Assembly: GCF_006438785.1 (NCBI RefSeq)
Contig: NZ_RCZB01000007.1
Location: 109,254-173,253, forward strand
Reading direction: 5' to 3'
Length of the DNA: 64,000 bases
Origin: Rhodanobacter glycinis
GTDB lineage: Bacteria > Pseudomonadota > Gammaproteobacteria > Xanthomonadales > Rhodanobacteraceae
This document shows positions 54,197-63,100 of this stretch, piece by piece. The position numbers were made by a program, and so were the translations under genes. Within the stretch, counting starts at the first letter, position 1. Every line of letters starts with the position of its first letter. The notes below the pieces were generated by a model. The model searched no databases. It was not told where the DNA came from and saw only the letters and a program-made list of their open reading frames with translations.

Positions 54197-54270
54197 GGTG
54201 GATGACCACGAGGCAGTAATGGACGCAAGCGTAGCAACGGAATCGGTACACCGGCGAACCGGGCCCGACC

Positions 54271-54768
54271 TCACTCATCGAGTTCGTCTTCGCGCTGGCC
54301 CAGATGGATCAATGCGGCGAAAAGCACCACGACGAAGCGGAATGCACTCGCCAGCCCGTTCCACGAAGTGGACATCCACATGCCGAACCATTCGCCCCCG
54401 ATCGCCATGAAGCCGGCCAGCCAGAGCAGCAGGCCGAGCGTGAGGCCGGCTATGACGAGGTGCTTGGCCCGATGGAACATCGCCGCCGACGAACAGCGCG
54501 CGGACCACATGCGCCATGCGCCGGTCCCGCATAGCACGGCAGCCAGCGTTTCGGTGGCGATGATCAGCACATAGGCCGCGTGCTGCAACAACGGCGAATG
54601 GATCGCACGGTAATGAATACTGGCGTCGGGAAAGATCGAATCCATTGCCAGCACGTGCTGCACGAAGGCCAGGTTGCTGCCGTAGTCGGTGATGTTGCCG
54701 AACGCGACCAGCGCCAGCCACAACGCGATCGCCGCCATCAGCAGAATTTTGGAAAGCCGCATCGGCAT
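54271..54768 (-). CDS. DUF2165 family membrane protein
   Basis: 165 aa, four helices. The DUF2165 marks are the opening ALVAFGNITDYGSNLAFVQH, the central MDSIFPD and the C-terminal FGMWMSTSWNG. Function unknown. It sits inside the dap operon, with no evident link to lysine synthesis. Confidence 0.85.
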   Translation of the reverse strand: MPMRLSKILLMAAIALWLALVAFGNITDYGSNLAFVQHVLAMDSIFPDASIHYRAIHSPLLQHAAYVLIIATETLAAVLCGTGAWRMWSARCSSAAMFHRAKHLVIAGLTLGLLLWLAGFMAIGGEWFGMWMSTSWNGLASAFRFVVVLFAALIHLGQREDELDE

Positions 54769-54769
54769 C

Positions 54770-55122
54770 TCAGCGCCCGAACAGTTTCTTGAAGCCGTTG
54801 TCGGTGAAGCCGACGCTCACCGAGCCATCGGGCAGCACCGCCACCGGGCGGCGGATCAGCGCGGGGTATTCCTTCAGCAACAGCGTCCACTCCGGATCGC
54901 TGCCGGGGCTCTTGCGCTGTGGCAGCAGGTTACGCCAGGTCGTCGACGATTTATTGACCAGTTTGTCCCAGCCGCCGAGCTTCGCCGCCCAGTCCTTCAG
55001 CGTGGCCGCCGGTACCGGGTTCGCGCGGTAGTCGACGAAGTCGTGCACCACCTCGAAGCGGGCGAGCCAGTTGCGCGCCTTCCTGCAGGTGTCGCAATTC
55101 GGCAGTCCATAAACGACGGGAT

Positions 55123-55126
<4 letters not shown>
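54770..55126 (-). CDS. ArsC/Spx family thiol reductase (YffB-like)
   Basis: 118 aa. The thioredoxin-like fold carries an N-terminal active site CDTC (residues 11-14, GLPNCDTCRKAR) and KSSTTWRNLL. The family is YffB/ArsC, whose members use glutathione. It often accompanies dapD or dapE in proteobacteria. It overlaps dapD by 4 bases; the DUF2165 gene follows by 1 base. Confidence 0.92.
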
Positions 55127-55950
<824 letters not shown>

Positions 55951-56101
55951 GGGACTCGTTCGCTGGGTCGGGTCGATGGGAAGGCGGTGCCGCCGGGGGC
56001 TGGCTACAAAGAGTACACGCTGCGGTAGTCGGTGCCTCTCCAGCGTGACGAATTCATCCGTCTTTAACGCACTCCGGCGATACATTGCCGGGCCGATGGT
56101 G

Positions 56102-56118
56102 GCGGGCGCGAGGCCCGC
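56102..56118. repeat. REP-like hairpin
   Basis: GCGGGC (56102-56107) and GCCCGC (56113-56118) pair around GCGAG, followed by TACAGC. Read on the minus strand it resembles the GTAGCGGGCCT type of REP element. It lies in the gap between dapD and the FMN reductase. A single copy is seen, so the label is tentative. Confidence 0.4.
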
Positions 56119-56187
56119 TACAGCATGGGCCGCGTCTTCACAATCAGCGAGCCGCGAGCTCTTCCCCACCCTGCCAAGGAGCCGGAA

Positions 56188-56742
56188 ATGAATCAGTTGA
56201 AGATCGCCGTTTTTGTCGGAAGCCTGCGTGTGGATTCATTCAACCGCCGGCTCGCTCGGGCGGTGGAGAAACTCGCGCCTGCCGAGTTCGCGTTCAGGCA
56301 TATCCAGATCAACGATCTGCCGTTGTATTCACAGGATTTCGACGCAGCATATCCAGCCGTGGCGACCCGGTTGAAGAAGGACGTCGAGTCGGCCGATGCG
56401 CTGCTGTTTGTCACGCCAGAATACAACCGGTCGGTTCCCGGCGTGCTGAAGAACGCGATCGACATCGCCTCGCGCCCATGGGGCACCAACTCGTTCGCCG
56501 GCAAGCCGGGCGCAGTGATTGGCACCTCGATCGGCTCGACCGGCTCGGCGCTGGCGCAGCAACACCTGCGCAATATCCTGGCCTATCTCGACGTGCCGAT
56601 GCTGGCCCAGCCGGAGGTGTTCGTCCACTTCAAGGATGAACTCATCGCCGACGACGGGACCGTCAGCAACGAAGGCACAAGGAAATTCCTGCAGGGCTTC
56701 GTGGACAACTATGTCGCCTGGGTGAGGCGTTTCGTGCGCTGA
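56188..56742 (+). CDS. NADPH-dependent FMN reductase family protein
   Basis: 184 aa flavodoxin-like fold. FMN contacts are GSLRVDSFNRRLA near the start and PEYNRSVPGVLKNAIDIASR in the middle, and IGTSIGSTGSALAQQHLRNI later. The enzyme reduces FMN or quinone-like substrates. AAGGAG lies upstream. The gene is on its own between divergent and convergent neighbours. Confidence 0.92.
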   Translation: MNQLKIAVFVGSLRVDSFNRRLARAVEKLAPAEFAFRHIQINDLPLYSQDFDAAYPAVATRLKKDVESADALLFVTPEYNRSVPGVLKNAIDIASRPWGTNSFAGKPGAVIGTSIGSTGSALAQQHLRNILAYLDVPMLAQPEVFVHFKDELIADDGTVSNEGTRKFLQGFVDNYVAWVRRFVR

Positions 56743-56924
56743 AAGAATCGGGTCGGGCCGCTGAATGGAGCAGGGCAGCCGGTTCGCCGTTCACCGCTTC
56801 GAGACGATGGGTATGCCCACCATGCGTCGTCCGCTTGCGCCGCGAAAGCCTGGTACGGTTTGTCCGCTCCCTTCGCCGCCGCGTCGCGAGATCCGTCCCG
56901 CCCACCCGCCACAGGGATCGCATC

Positions 56925-57212
56925 ATGCGCGAACAAATCAGCGAAGGATTCATGGTTTTCGTCTCCGATGGCGACGAGGGCATTGGCTCCGTACGGGAAA
57001 TCCGCCACGGCTTGCCCGAACTGGTCATCTACATCGAGAATGCCGGCGACTTCGTGGTGCCGATTTCGGCCGTCAAGGCGGTACATTCGGACAAGGTCGT
57101 ATTGAACTTCGACCGCCTGGATCTTCGTTTGCGCGATGCGATCCGTCACGCACGCGACTCGGAAGATTCCAACTACGCGCCGCCCGCGTCAACGGAAGAA
57201 GAAGAGGAATAG
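56925..57212 (+). CDS. Hypothetical protein (PRC-barrel-like)
   Basis: 95 aa. A small beta-rich domain (GFMVFVSDGDEGIGSVREIR, FVVPISAVKAVHSDKVVLNF) resembles PRC-barrel/DUF2171 proteins, followed by an acidic tail of glutamates. Function unknown. The start at 56925 follows AGGGA; the longer frame is Arg-rich and unsupported. Confidence 0.65.
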   Translation: MREQISEGFMVFVSDGDEGIGSVREIRHGLPELVIYIENAGDFVVPISAVKAVHSDKVVLNFDRLDLRLRDAIRHARDSEDSNYAPPASTEEEEE

Positions 57213-57322
57213 CCTGGAGTTGAATCCATCGTCGGCAAATCATGTCCCGCCATGAAACTCGCCGGAATCCGGGTTTGACCGGAAGAGGCATCGGTCTTTG
57301 AACTGAAGTTATCTGGATAAGC

Positions 57323-57640
57323 ATGGTTGGAAAAGACGAGGCAAGGCTGAACCGTCAACTTGATCGTATCCAGCAGGAGCTTCCCGTCGGGCTCAGCCGT
57401 TGTATCCGCTGGTTGCGGGAGCCTTCATCCCGTTGGGTTCGCATCCCGGCAGGCATCACCCTGATCGTGGGAGGCATTTTCAGCATCCTGCCCGTGCTCG
57501 GCTTGTGGATGCTGCCGCTCGGTCTGCTGCTGCTTGCCCAGGACATGCCTTTCCTGCAACGCCCGATCCGGCGGGGTTTGCTGTGGGCTGAGCGACGATG
57601 GGTTCGCTGGAAGCGATCGCGTCCAAGGCAGGCCTCATGA
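57323..57640 (+). CDS. Small membrane protein (PGPGW-like), hypothetical
   Basis: 105 aa. Two short helices around IPAGITLIVGGIFSILPVLG and LWMLPLGLLLLAQDMPF, flanked by basic ends (RRGLLWAERRW and KRSRPR). Similar proteins are sometimes mislabelled as tryptophan synthase beta-like. Function unknown. Confidence 0.7.
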   Translation: MVGKDEARLNRQLDRIQQELPVGLSRCIRWLREPSSRWVRIPAGITLIVGGIFSILPVLGLWMLPLGLLLLAQDMPFLQRPIRRGLLWAERRWVRWKRSRPRQAS

Positions 57641-57886
57641 CACGCGGGAATGAGCGACCTGGCGGTATCCATCCCACGCCCATCTTGTCGATCGAGCCCG
57701 TAATGTCCTTGCACTGCTTCGCCGCTATCGATCTGCGGGTAGGCCGCATTTCATCAGCCGGCATCATTATCGCGACAATCTGCAGCTCCTGATCAGTGGC
57801 CGTCGCCCAGAATTGCCAGCAATATTCTCGCCGGCAATGCGAAGTGCATTTGAATCAGTCTGGTGGCTGGTTTTGCGTCAATAATT

Positions 57887-57895
57887 TGTGATAAT
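57887..57895 (+). promoter_or_regulatory. Possible extended -10 promoter of tssA
   Basis: TG-T-GATAAT (57887-57895) is a good extended -10 in an AT-rich patch 34 bases before the tssA start. The -35 region is weak, as expected for this class. A sigma-54 site was checked: the GG and GC elements nearby are spaced wrongly. Confidence 0.4.
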
Positions 57896-57928
57896 GCGGG
57901 AATCACTCCTGGAAGGCGGTGCAAACCC

Positions 57929-58957
57929 ATGACGCAATATAATCTTGAGTCTTTGTTGGCACCGATCGGAGACGACTCCCCAGCGGGAGATGATCTGGAA
58001 TACGATCCGGAGTTTCTCGCGCTCGAGCGCGCCGCCGCACCGAAAACCGAGCGTGCGATAGGCGACAACGTCAAGGCCGCCGAAGAACCCGACTGGGACA
58101 AGGTCGTGGAGCTGGCCGAGACCGTGCTGGGACGATCCAAGGACATGCGCGCGGCTGTCCACCTCACCACCGCGTGGATGCGCACTTCGGGCATGCCCGG
58201 CTGGAACGCCGGCCTTGGTCTGATCCGCGGGCTGCTGGAGCATTTCTGGGATACGCTGCATCCGCAACTGGATGCCGAAGACGACAACGATCCCACGATG
58301 CGGGTCAATTCAGTGGTGCCACTCGGCGATCTGCAGGGTGCGCTGCGCTATTTTCGCACCACACCTTTCGTGCAATCGCCGCGTTTGGGACGATTTGATC
58401 TACGCGCCCTGCGCATTGCCAACGGCACGTTGAAAACCACCGCATCGGATGGCGGCCCGGAGCCGTCGATGACGGAGATCGAAGCCTGTTGCATGGACTG
58501 CGCAGAGGACGAGTTGGTCGCCGTCACGACGGCCATCCGCGAGTCGCTCGAACACGCCAAGGCCATCGACGCCATTTTCAATGATCGCGTCGGTACCGCC
58601 GGCCCGGATCTCAAGAACCTCCTCGGCGATATCTACGAGTTGAAGAAGTTTCTGGAGCCGCAACTCGCACGACGCCTGCCGCAGGAAGGTTCGCCTGAGG
58701 AGGGGGGTGCCAGCGAAGACGGGGCTGGCAGCAGCCGCGCTTCCACCGGCGCAATCGCCGGCCCGCAGGATGTGATGCGCCGGCTGGACGAACTGTGCGA
58801 TTACTACACCCGCAACGAGCCATCGAGCCCGGTGCCCTTGCTGCTGCGCCGTGCGCAACGCCTGGTCGGCATGGACTTCATGGATTTGCTGAAGGATCTG
58901 GCGCCCGGCGGCATCTCGGAGCTGCGGGTCGTTTCCGGCAACACCGACGACGAATAA
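57929..58957 (+). CDS. tssA: Type VI secretion system protein TssA
   Basis: 342 aa. The N-terminal ImpA domain reads PIGDDSPAGDDLEYDPEFLA, with PDWDKVVELAETVLGRSKD, WMRTSGMPGWNAGLGLIRGL and ALRYFRTTPFV. The C-terminal helical part contains a low-complexity insert (Glu/Gly/Ser about 250-280) then PSSPVPLLLRRAQRLVGMDF. TssA caps and guides the sheath and tube assembly. No other tss gene is found in the window. The downstream gene converges. Confidence 0.92.
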   Translation: MTQYNLESLLAPIGDDSPAGDDLEYDPEFLALERAAAPKTERAIGDNVKAAEEPDWDKVVELAETVLGRSKDMRAAVHLTTAWMRTSGMPGWNAGLGLIRGLLEHFWDTLHPQLDAEDDNDPTMRVNSVVPLGDLQGALRYFRTTPFVQSPRLGRFDLRALRIANGTLKTTASDGGPEPSMTEIEACCMDCAEDELVAVTTAIRESLEHAKAIDAIFNDRVGTAGPDLKNLLGDIYELKKFLEPQLARRLPQEGSPEEGGASEDGAGSSRASTGAIAGPQDVMRRLDELCDYYTRNEPSSPVPLLLRRAQRLVGMDFMDLLKDLAPGGISELRVVSGNTDDE

Positions 58958-58990
58958 GCTCCGACAACGCCGGAATCCGGCCTCGCCGAA

Positions 58991-60109
58991 TCAGTACACG
59001 CCCTTGCAGCTGTTGGCCGCGGGGCGCACGAAGAGTGCGCGCACCGACGGATCCCAGCTCAACGAAAGACCGCCCGGCAGTCCGGCGGTGATGCCCGCCG
59101 AAGCGATCTGGCTGATCGGCCCGATCGACGCATTGTGGCCATCGCCGAATGTGACTTTCGCGCTGATCGCATAACTGACCGGCTCGGCGCAGCCCCGCAG
59201 CGCAATCCGTTGTGAAACCGTGCCGCTTCCGCTGACTTCCGGCATCGTCCCGGTGATTGCCGGCAAGACCTGCTCCACGACTTGGCCGCCACCAGGCGTA
59301 CTACATGTCGCCGTCAGTGCGTAACTCACCGACATCTTCGCCGGTGCAGCGACCTGCAACGTGGCGACAGCCTCCGGTTGAACCGCGCAGCCCACCAGAA
59401 ATGCCTTGCGCCTGGACACTACGTGCAACACGTAACTACCGGATTGAAGCTGGCTGGCGTCCGCCAATGTCAGCTCGATCCGGTTGGGCAGCACGCCGGT
59501 CACACTGGGTTGCACGTTCTGCCGTTGGCCCTGCCCGTCGGTCGCGGTGACCACCGGATCCTCGCATTGCGCATCGAACAGATTGACACCCACCAGCGCG
59601 AAGGCCGTGTCCTTGCCACTGTTGCGCAACACGAACAGCGGACGGTGATCCGGCGTTTCAACACCATTGATGACTGGCTGCAGTTTGGCCGAGCCAGTGC
59701 CACCAGCGACCAGCTCCACCGTGGTAGCCAGAGCATCGGCCATCGCGTTCGCGTCGGCATCGAGGCAACCCTTGCTTGCCTCCAGGTAGGCCTGCGTCCG
59801 CTGGACCACGGCATAGGCGCGATACGCGTTTGCCCTGGCATCCGCGGCAATGATCTCGATCGGCTTGGCTGCGTCGCTGCCCAGCGTCTTGCGCAGTGCA
59901 TCGGCCAGGCTGGCAAGCCGCTGACTGGTCGCGCCAAGACTCGAATGCGGCAGGCCGGCTGCCCGGACAGCGAGGTCGTGCTGGGCTGTCTGAAGCTGAT
60001 CGATGACGGTTGAGCCCGTCAGGCGCGGAGCGATCTGACCGGCAGCCGGCGTGCCGAGGCTCGGCGCAAGCAGCCAGAAAAGGATCGCACCGAGCCTGGC
60101 CACCCTCAT
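58991..60109 (-). CDS. Exported hypothetical protein, partner of the giant repeat protein
   Basis: 372 aa with a signal peptide (about 1-25, cleavage after AGQ). A helical region (QLQTAQHDLAVRAAG... RLASLADALRKTLG) precedes a beta-rich, cysteine-bearing half (Cys in KGCLDAD, AQCEDPVV, LVGCAVQP, TCSTPGGG, LRGCAEP, SCKGVY), consistent with disulphides outside the cytoplasm. The start at 60109 overlaps the stop of the giant repeat gene by 4 bases, so the two are translated together. No family recognised; the longer frame to 60493 is spurious. Confidence 0.7.
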   Translation of the reverse strand: MRVARLGAILFWLLAPSLGTPAAGQIAPRLTGSTVIDQLQTAQHDLAVRAAGLPHSSLGATSQRLASLADALRKTLGSDAAKPIEIIAADARANAYRAYAVVQRTQAYLEASKGCLDADANAMADALATTVELVAGGTGSAKLQPVINGVETPDHRPLFVLRNSGKDTAFALVGVNLFDAQCEDPVVTATDGQGQRQNVQPSVTGVLPNRIELTLADASQLQSGSYVLHVVSRRKAFLVGCAVQPEAVATLQVAAPAKMSVSYALTATCSTPGGGQVVEQVLPAITGTMPEVSGSGTVSQRIALRGCAEPVSYAISAKVTFGDGHNASIGPISQIASAGITAGLPGGLSLSWDPSVRALFVRPAANSCKGVY

Positions 60110-63100
60110 CGGCGAGCGTTCAGCATCATGCCCACCATGCCCACGGTGTCCTCCTGGCAATCGGTCTGATCGGGCTGGTCGGGGTCGCAACCACTCTGTT
60201 GATCGGCCGGCAGGCGCACACCCGAAGGCACGATGCCGTACGACCGGTAGTTGGCGGTGATCACGCTCGGATCGATATACGAATCGCCGTGGTTGCCGTT
60301 CTGCGCACTGCCGGCTCCCGACGCGGTCGGCACGTTCACGGCAAGGCCACCACCCAGGGGCAACAGGTTGCCGCTGCTGTCTATCGCATAGAAATAGGCC
60401 GGTGGCATGCCGACATTGGCAATCGTCTGCAAGCCGGTACCCACGACATAGATCGGCGCGGAGCCCGCACCCATGCGCCCGGTCGAACCCCACACACCCA
60501 TGCCGTCGTAAACCGGCGTAGTGCCGAGCTGGAACAGATCACCGTTGGTCACTGAGAGATAGAACGCCGACGTGCCGGCATTCACCGTGAACGCACTGCC
60601 AGCGACCGAGGCCAGTGTCAGCGTCTTGTTGTTGGTCATGCTGAAGCCGGCGGGCGACGAGAAGTTGCCCAGTGTGCTGACCATGTTGTTGATGCGCCGT
60701 GTGGCGCTGCCGAGCGTTGTGGTGCCTGCTGCCTGGCCGCTCAGGGTTCCGGCTGCAATGACGCCACCCGCACCCTCGCTGATCGCACCGGCCGACTTCA
60801 ACGTCGTGCTGGTGCCGCTCACCGCGGCATTGATCGCCAGATCACCGGCGGTCGTCGTCAGCGCGGTACTTGCCCCGCCGCTTACCGAGCCGCCCACCGT
60901 CAGCGCCTGTGCGTTGGTCAGGCTGAAGTTCGACGCCCTGAAGCTGCCCAGCGTGCCGATATGGTTGGTGCCGTTGAGGCTCGTTGCACCGGCCGACTGG
61001 CCGTTGAGCGTGCTTGCGAAGATGCTGCCCCCTGCCCCTTCGCTGATCGCACCAGCCGACTTCAACGTGGTCGTCGTACCTGTGATCGCGCCGCTGATCA
61101 CCAGGTCACCGGCGGTCGTCGTCAACGTCACGCTGGGGCCGCCATCGAGCGGCCCCACTACTGTCAAGGTCTGTGCATTGGTCAGACTGAAATCGGAAGT
61201 GAAGCTGCCGAGGATGTTGATGTGATTGTTGCCATCCAGCGTAGTGTTGCCGACCGAATGACCGGTCAACAGATTTGCCGTGATGCCGCCACCCGCGCCC
61301 TCGCTGATCGCACCGGCCGACTTCAACGTCGTGGTGGTGCCGCTGACCGCACCATCGATCGCCAGATCACCGGCTGTTGTCGTCAGCGTCGTACTCGCGC
61401 CGCCGTTGACCGGGCCGCTCACCGTTAGAGCTTGCGCGTTGGTCAGGCCGAAACCTGCTGCGCTGAAGCCGCCCAGCGTGCTGACATGGTTGATGCCGGT
61501 GAGGTTCGTTGCACCGGCCGATTGCCCGCTCAAGGTAGTCGCCGTGATGACACCACCCGCGCCTTCGCTGATCGCGCCGGCCGACTTCAGCGTCGTGGTG
61601 GCACCACTGACCGCACCGTTGATTGCCAGGTCGCCCGCTGTCGTTGTCAGCACCGTACTGACGCCGCCGTTGACCGGGCCGGTCACCGCCAGCGTCTGTG
61701 CGTTGGTCAGGCCGAAACCCGCTGCGCTGAAGCTCCCCAGCGTGCCGATGTGGTTGGCGCCGGTGAGGCTCGTTGCACCGGCCGACTGGCCGTTAAGCGT
61801 GTTTGCGGTGATGTTGCCGCCTGCGCCCTCGCTGATCGCAGCAGCCGACTTCAAGGTCGTCGTGGTGCCATTGATCGCGCCATTGATTGCCAGATTGCCT
61901 GCTGTCGTTGTCAGCACCGTGCTGGCACCGCCGCTGACCGGGCCGGTCACCGAAAGTGTCTGCGCATTGGTCAACGCGAAGCTCGTTGCACTAAAGCTGC
62001 CGAGCGTGCCGACCATGTTGGCTCCGTTGAGCGTGGTGGTGCCCACCGAACTGCCGTTCAAGGTACTCGCCGTGATGATGCCCGCGCTCTGGTTGATGTT
62101 GCCGCCGGAAACCAGCGCCACCGTGGTACCGGTGAGGTTCCGGCTCAGCGCCAGATTGTCGGCCGAGGTGAGTGCAACGACAGCGCCCTGGAGATCGGCA
62201 TCTACTGCCAATGCCCCGCTGGTTGTGGTCAGGCTGATATTCCCCGAGTTGCCTGTCGTCGTCAGTGGTCCGCTTACCGTCAGCGCCTGCGCATTGGCCA
62301 GGTTGAAATTCGCCGCACTGAAGCTGCCCAGCGTACCGATCCTGTTGGCCTGATTCAGCGTCGTGCTGCCCACCGAACTGCCAGTCAACGTGCCGGCGGT
62401 GATGATGCCCGCACTCTGGTTGATGGCCGCTCCGCTGACCAGGTTCAGTGCTCCCGAGGCAGTCACATCGTTGTTCAATGTCACGCCGTCGCGCCCGGTC
62501 AACGATATGTTGGCGCCGCTCAAGGCACCGGGCGTTGTGAGTGAACCGCCATTGGAAGCCAACGTCAGATTTGCGGTACCGGTATTGATCGAGCCAGCCG
62601 GCAAGGTCAGCACACCACCGGCAATCAGGCTGACCGCGCCATTCGCGCCACCGCTCAACCCCGCAATCGCCAGATCATTGACATCCACCAGCGATACGCC
62701 GGCTCCGGTCGCTGAGACGGCACCGTGGAAATCGTTGCCGCCGTTGGTCAGTGTGATCGCGCCATTGCCTGCGTTGAGGGCACTGGTGCCGCTCACGCTC
62801 AGCGCACCGGCCTGGCTGATCGCGCCGTTGTTGCTGGTCGCATCCAGGTTGCCACCCACGCTGCCGCTGCCCAGGTTCAGCGCACCGGTGCTGATCGCGG
62901 TCAGCGCACCGGTGGTGCTGAGCGTGCCCAGAGTCAGCGCGTTCGCATCGGTGATCTGCGTGACGCCGCCGGCCAGACTCACGGCGCCGGTGAAGTTGTT
63001 GCCGCCGTTGGCCAGCGTGATGGAACCGCTGCCCGCGTTGAGGGCGCTGGTGCCGCTCACGCTCAGCGCGCCGGTCTGGCTGATCGCACCGTTGTTGCTG

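Noticed and set aside
57861..57880. Sigma-54 promoter for tssA
   Set aside because: GG and GC pairs are present but separated by 10 or 13 bases in place of the required 12.
60110..60493. N-terminal extension of the 372-aa exported protein
   Set aside because: It overlaps the end of the giant repeat gene in another frame and would destroy the signal peptide at 60109.
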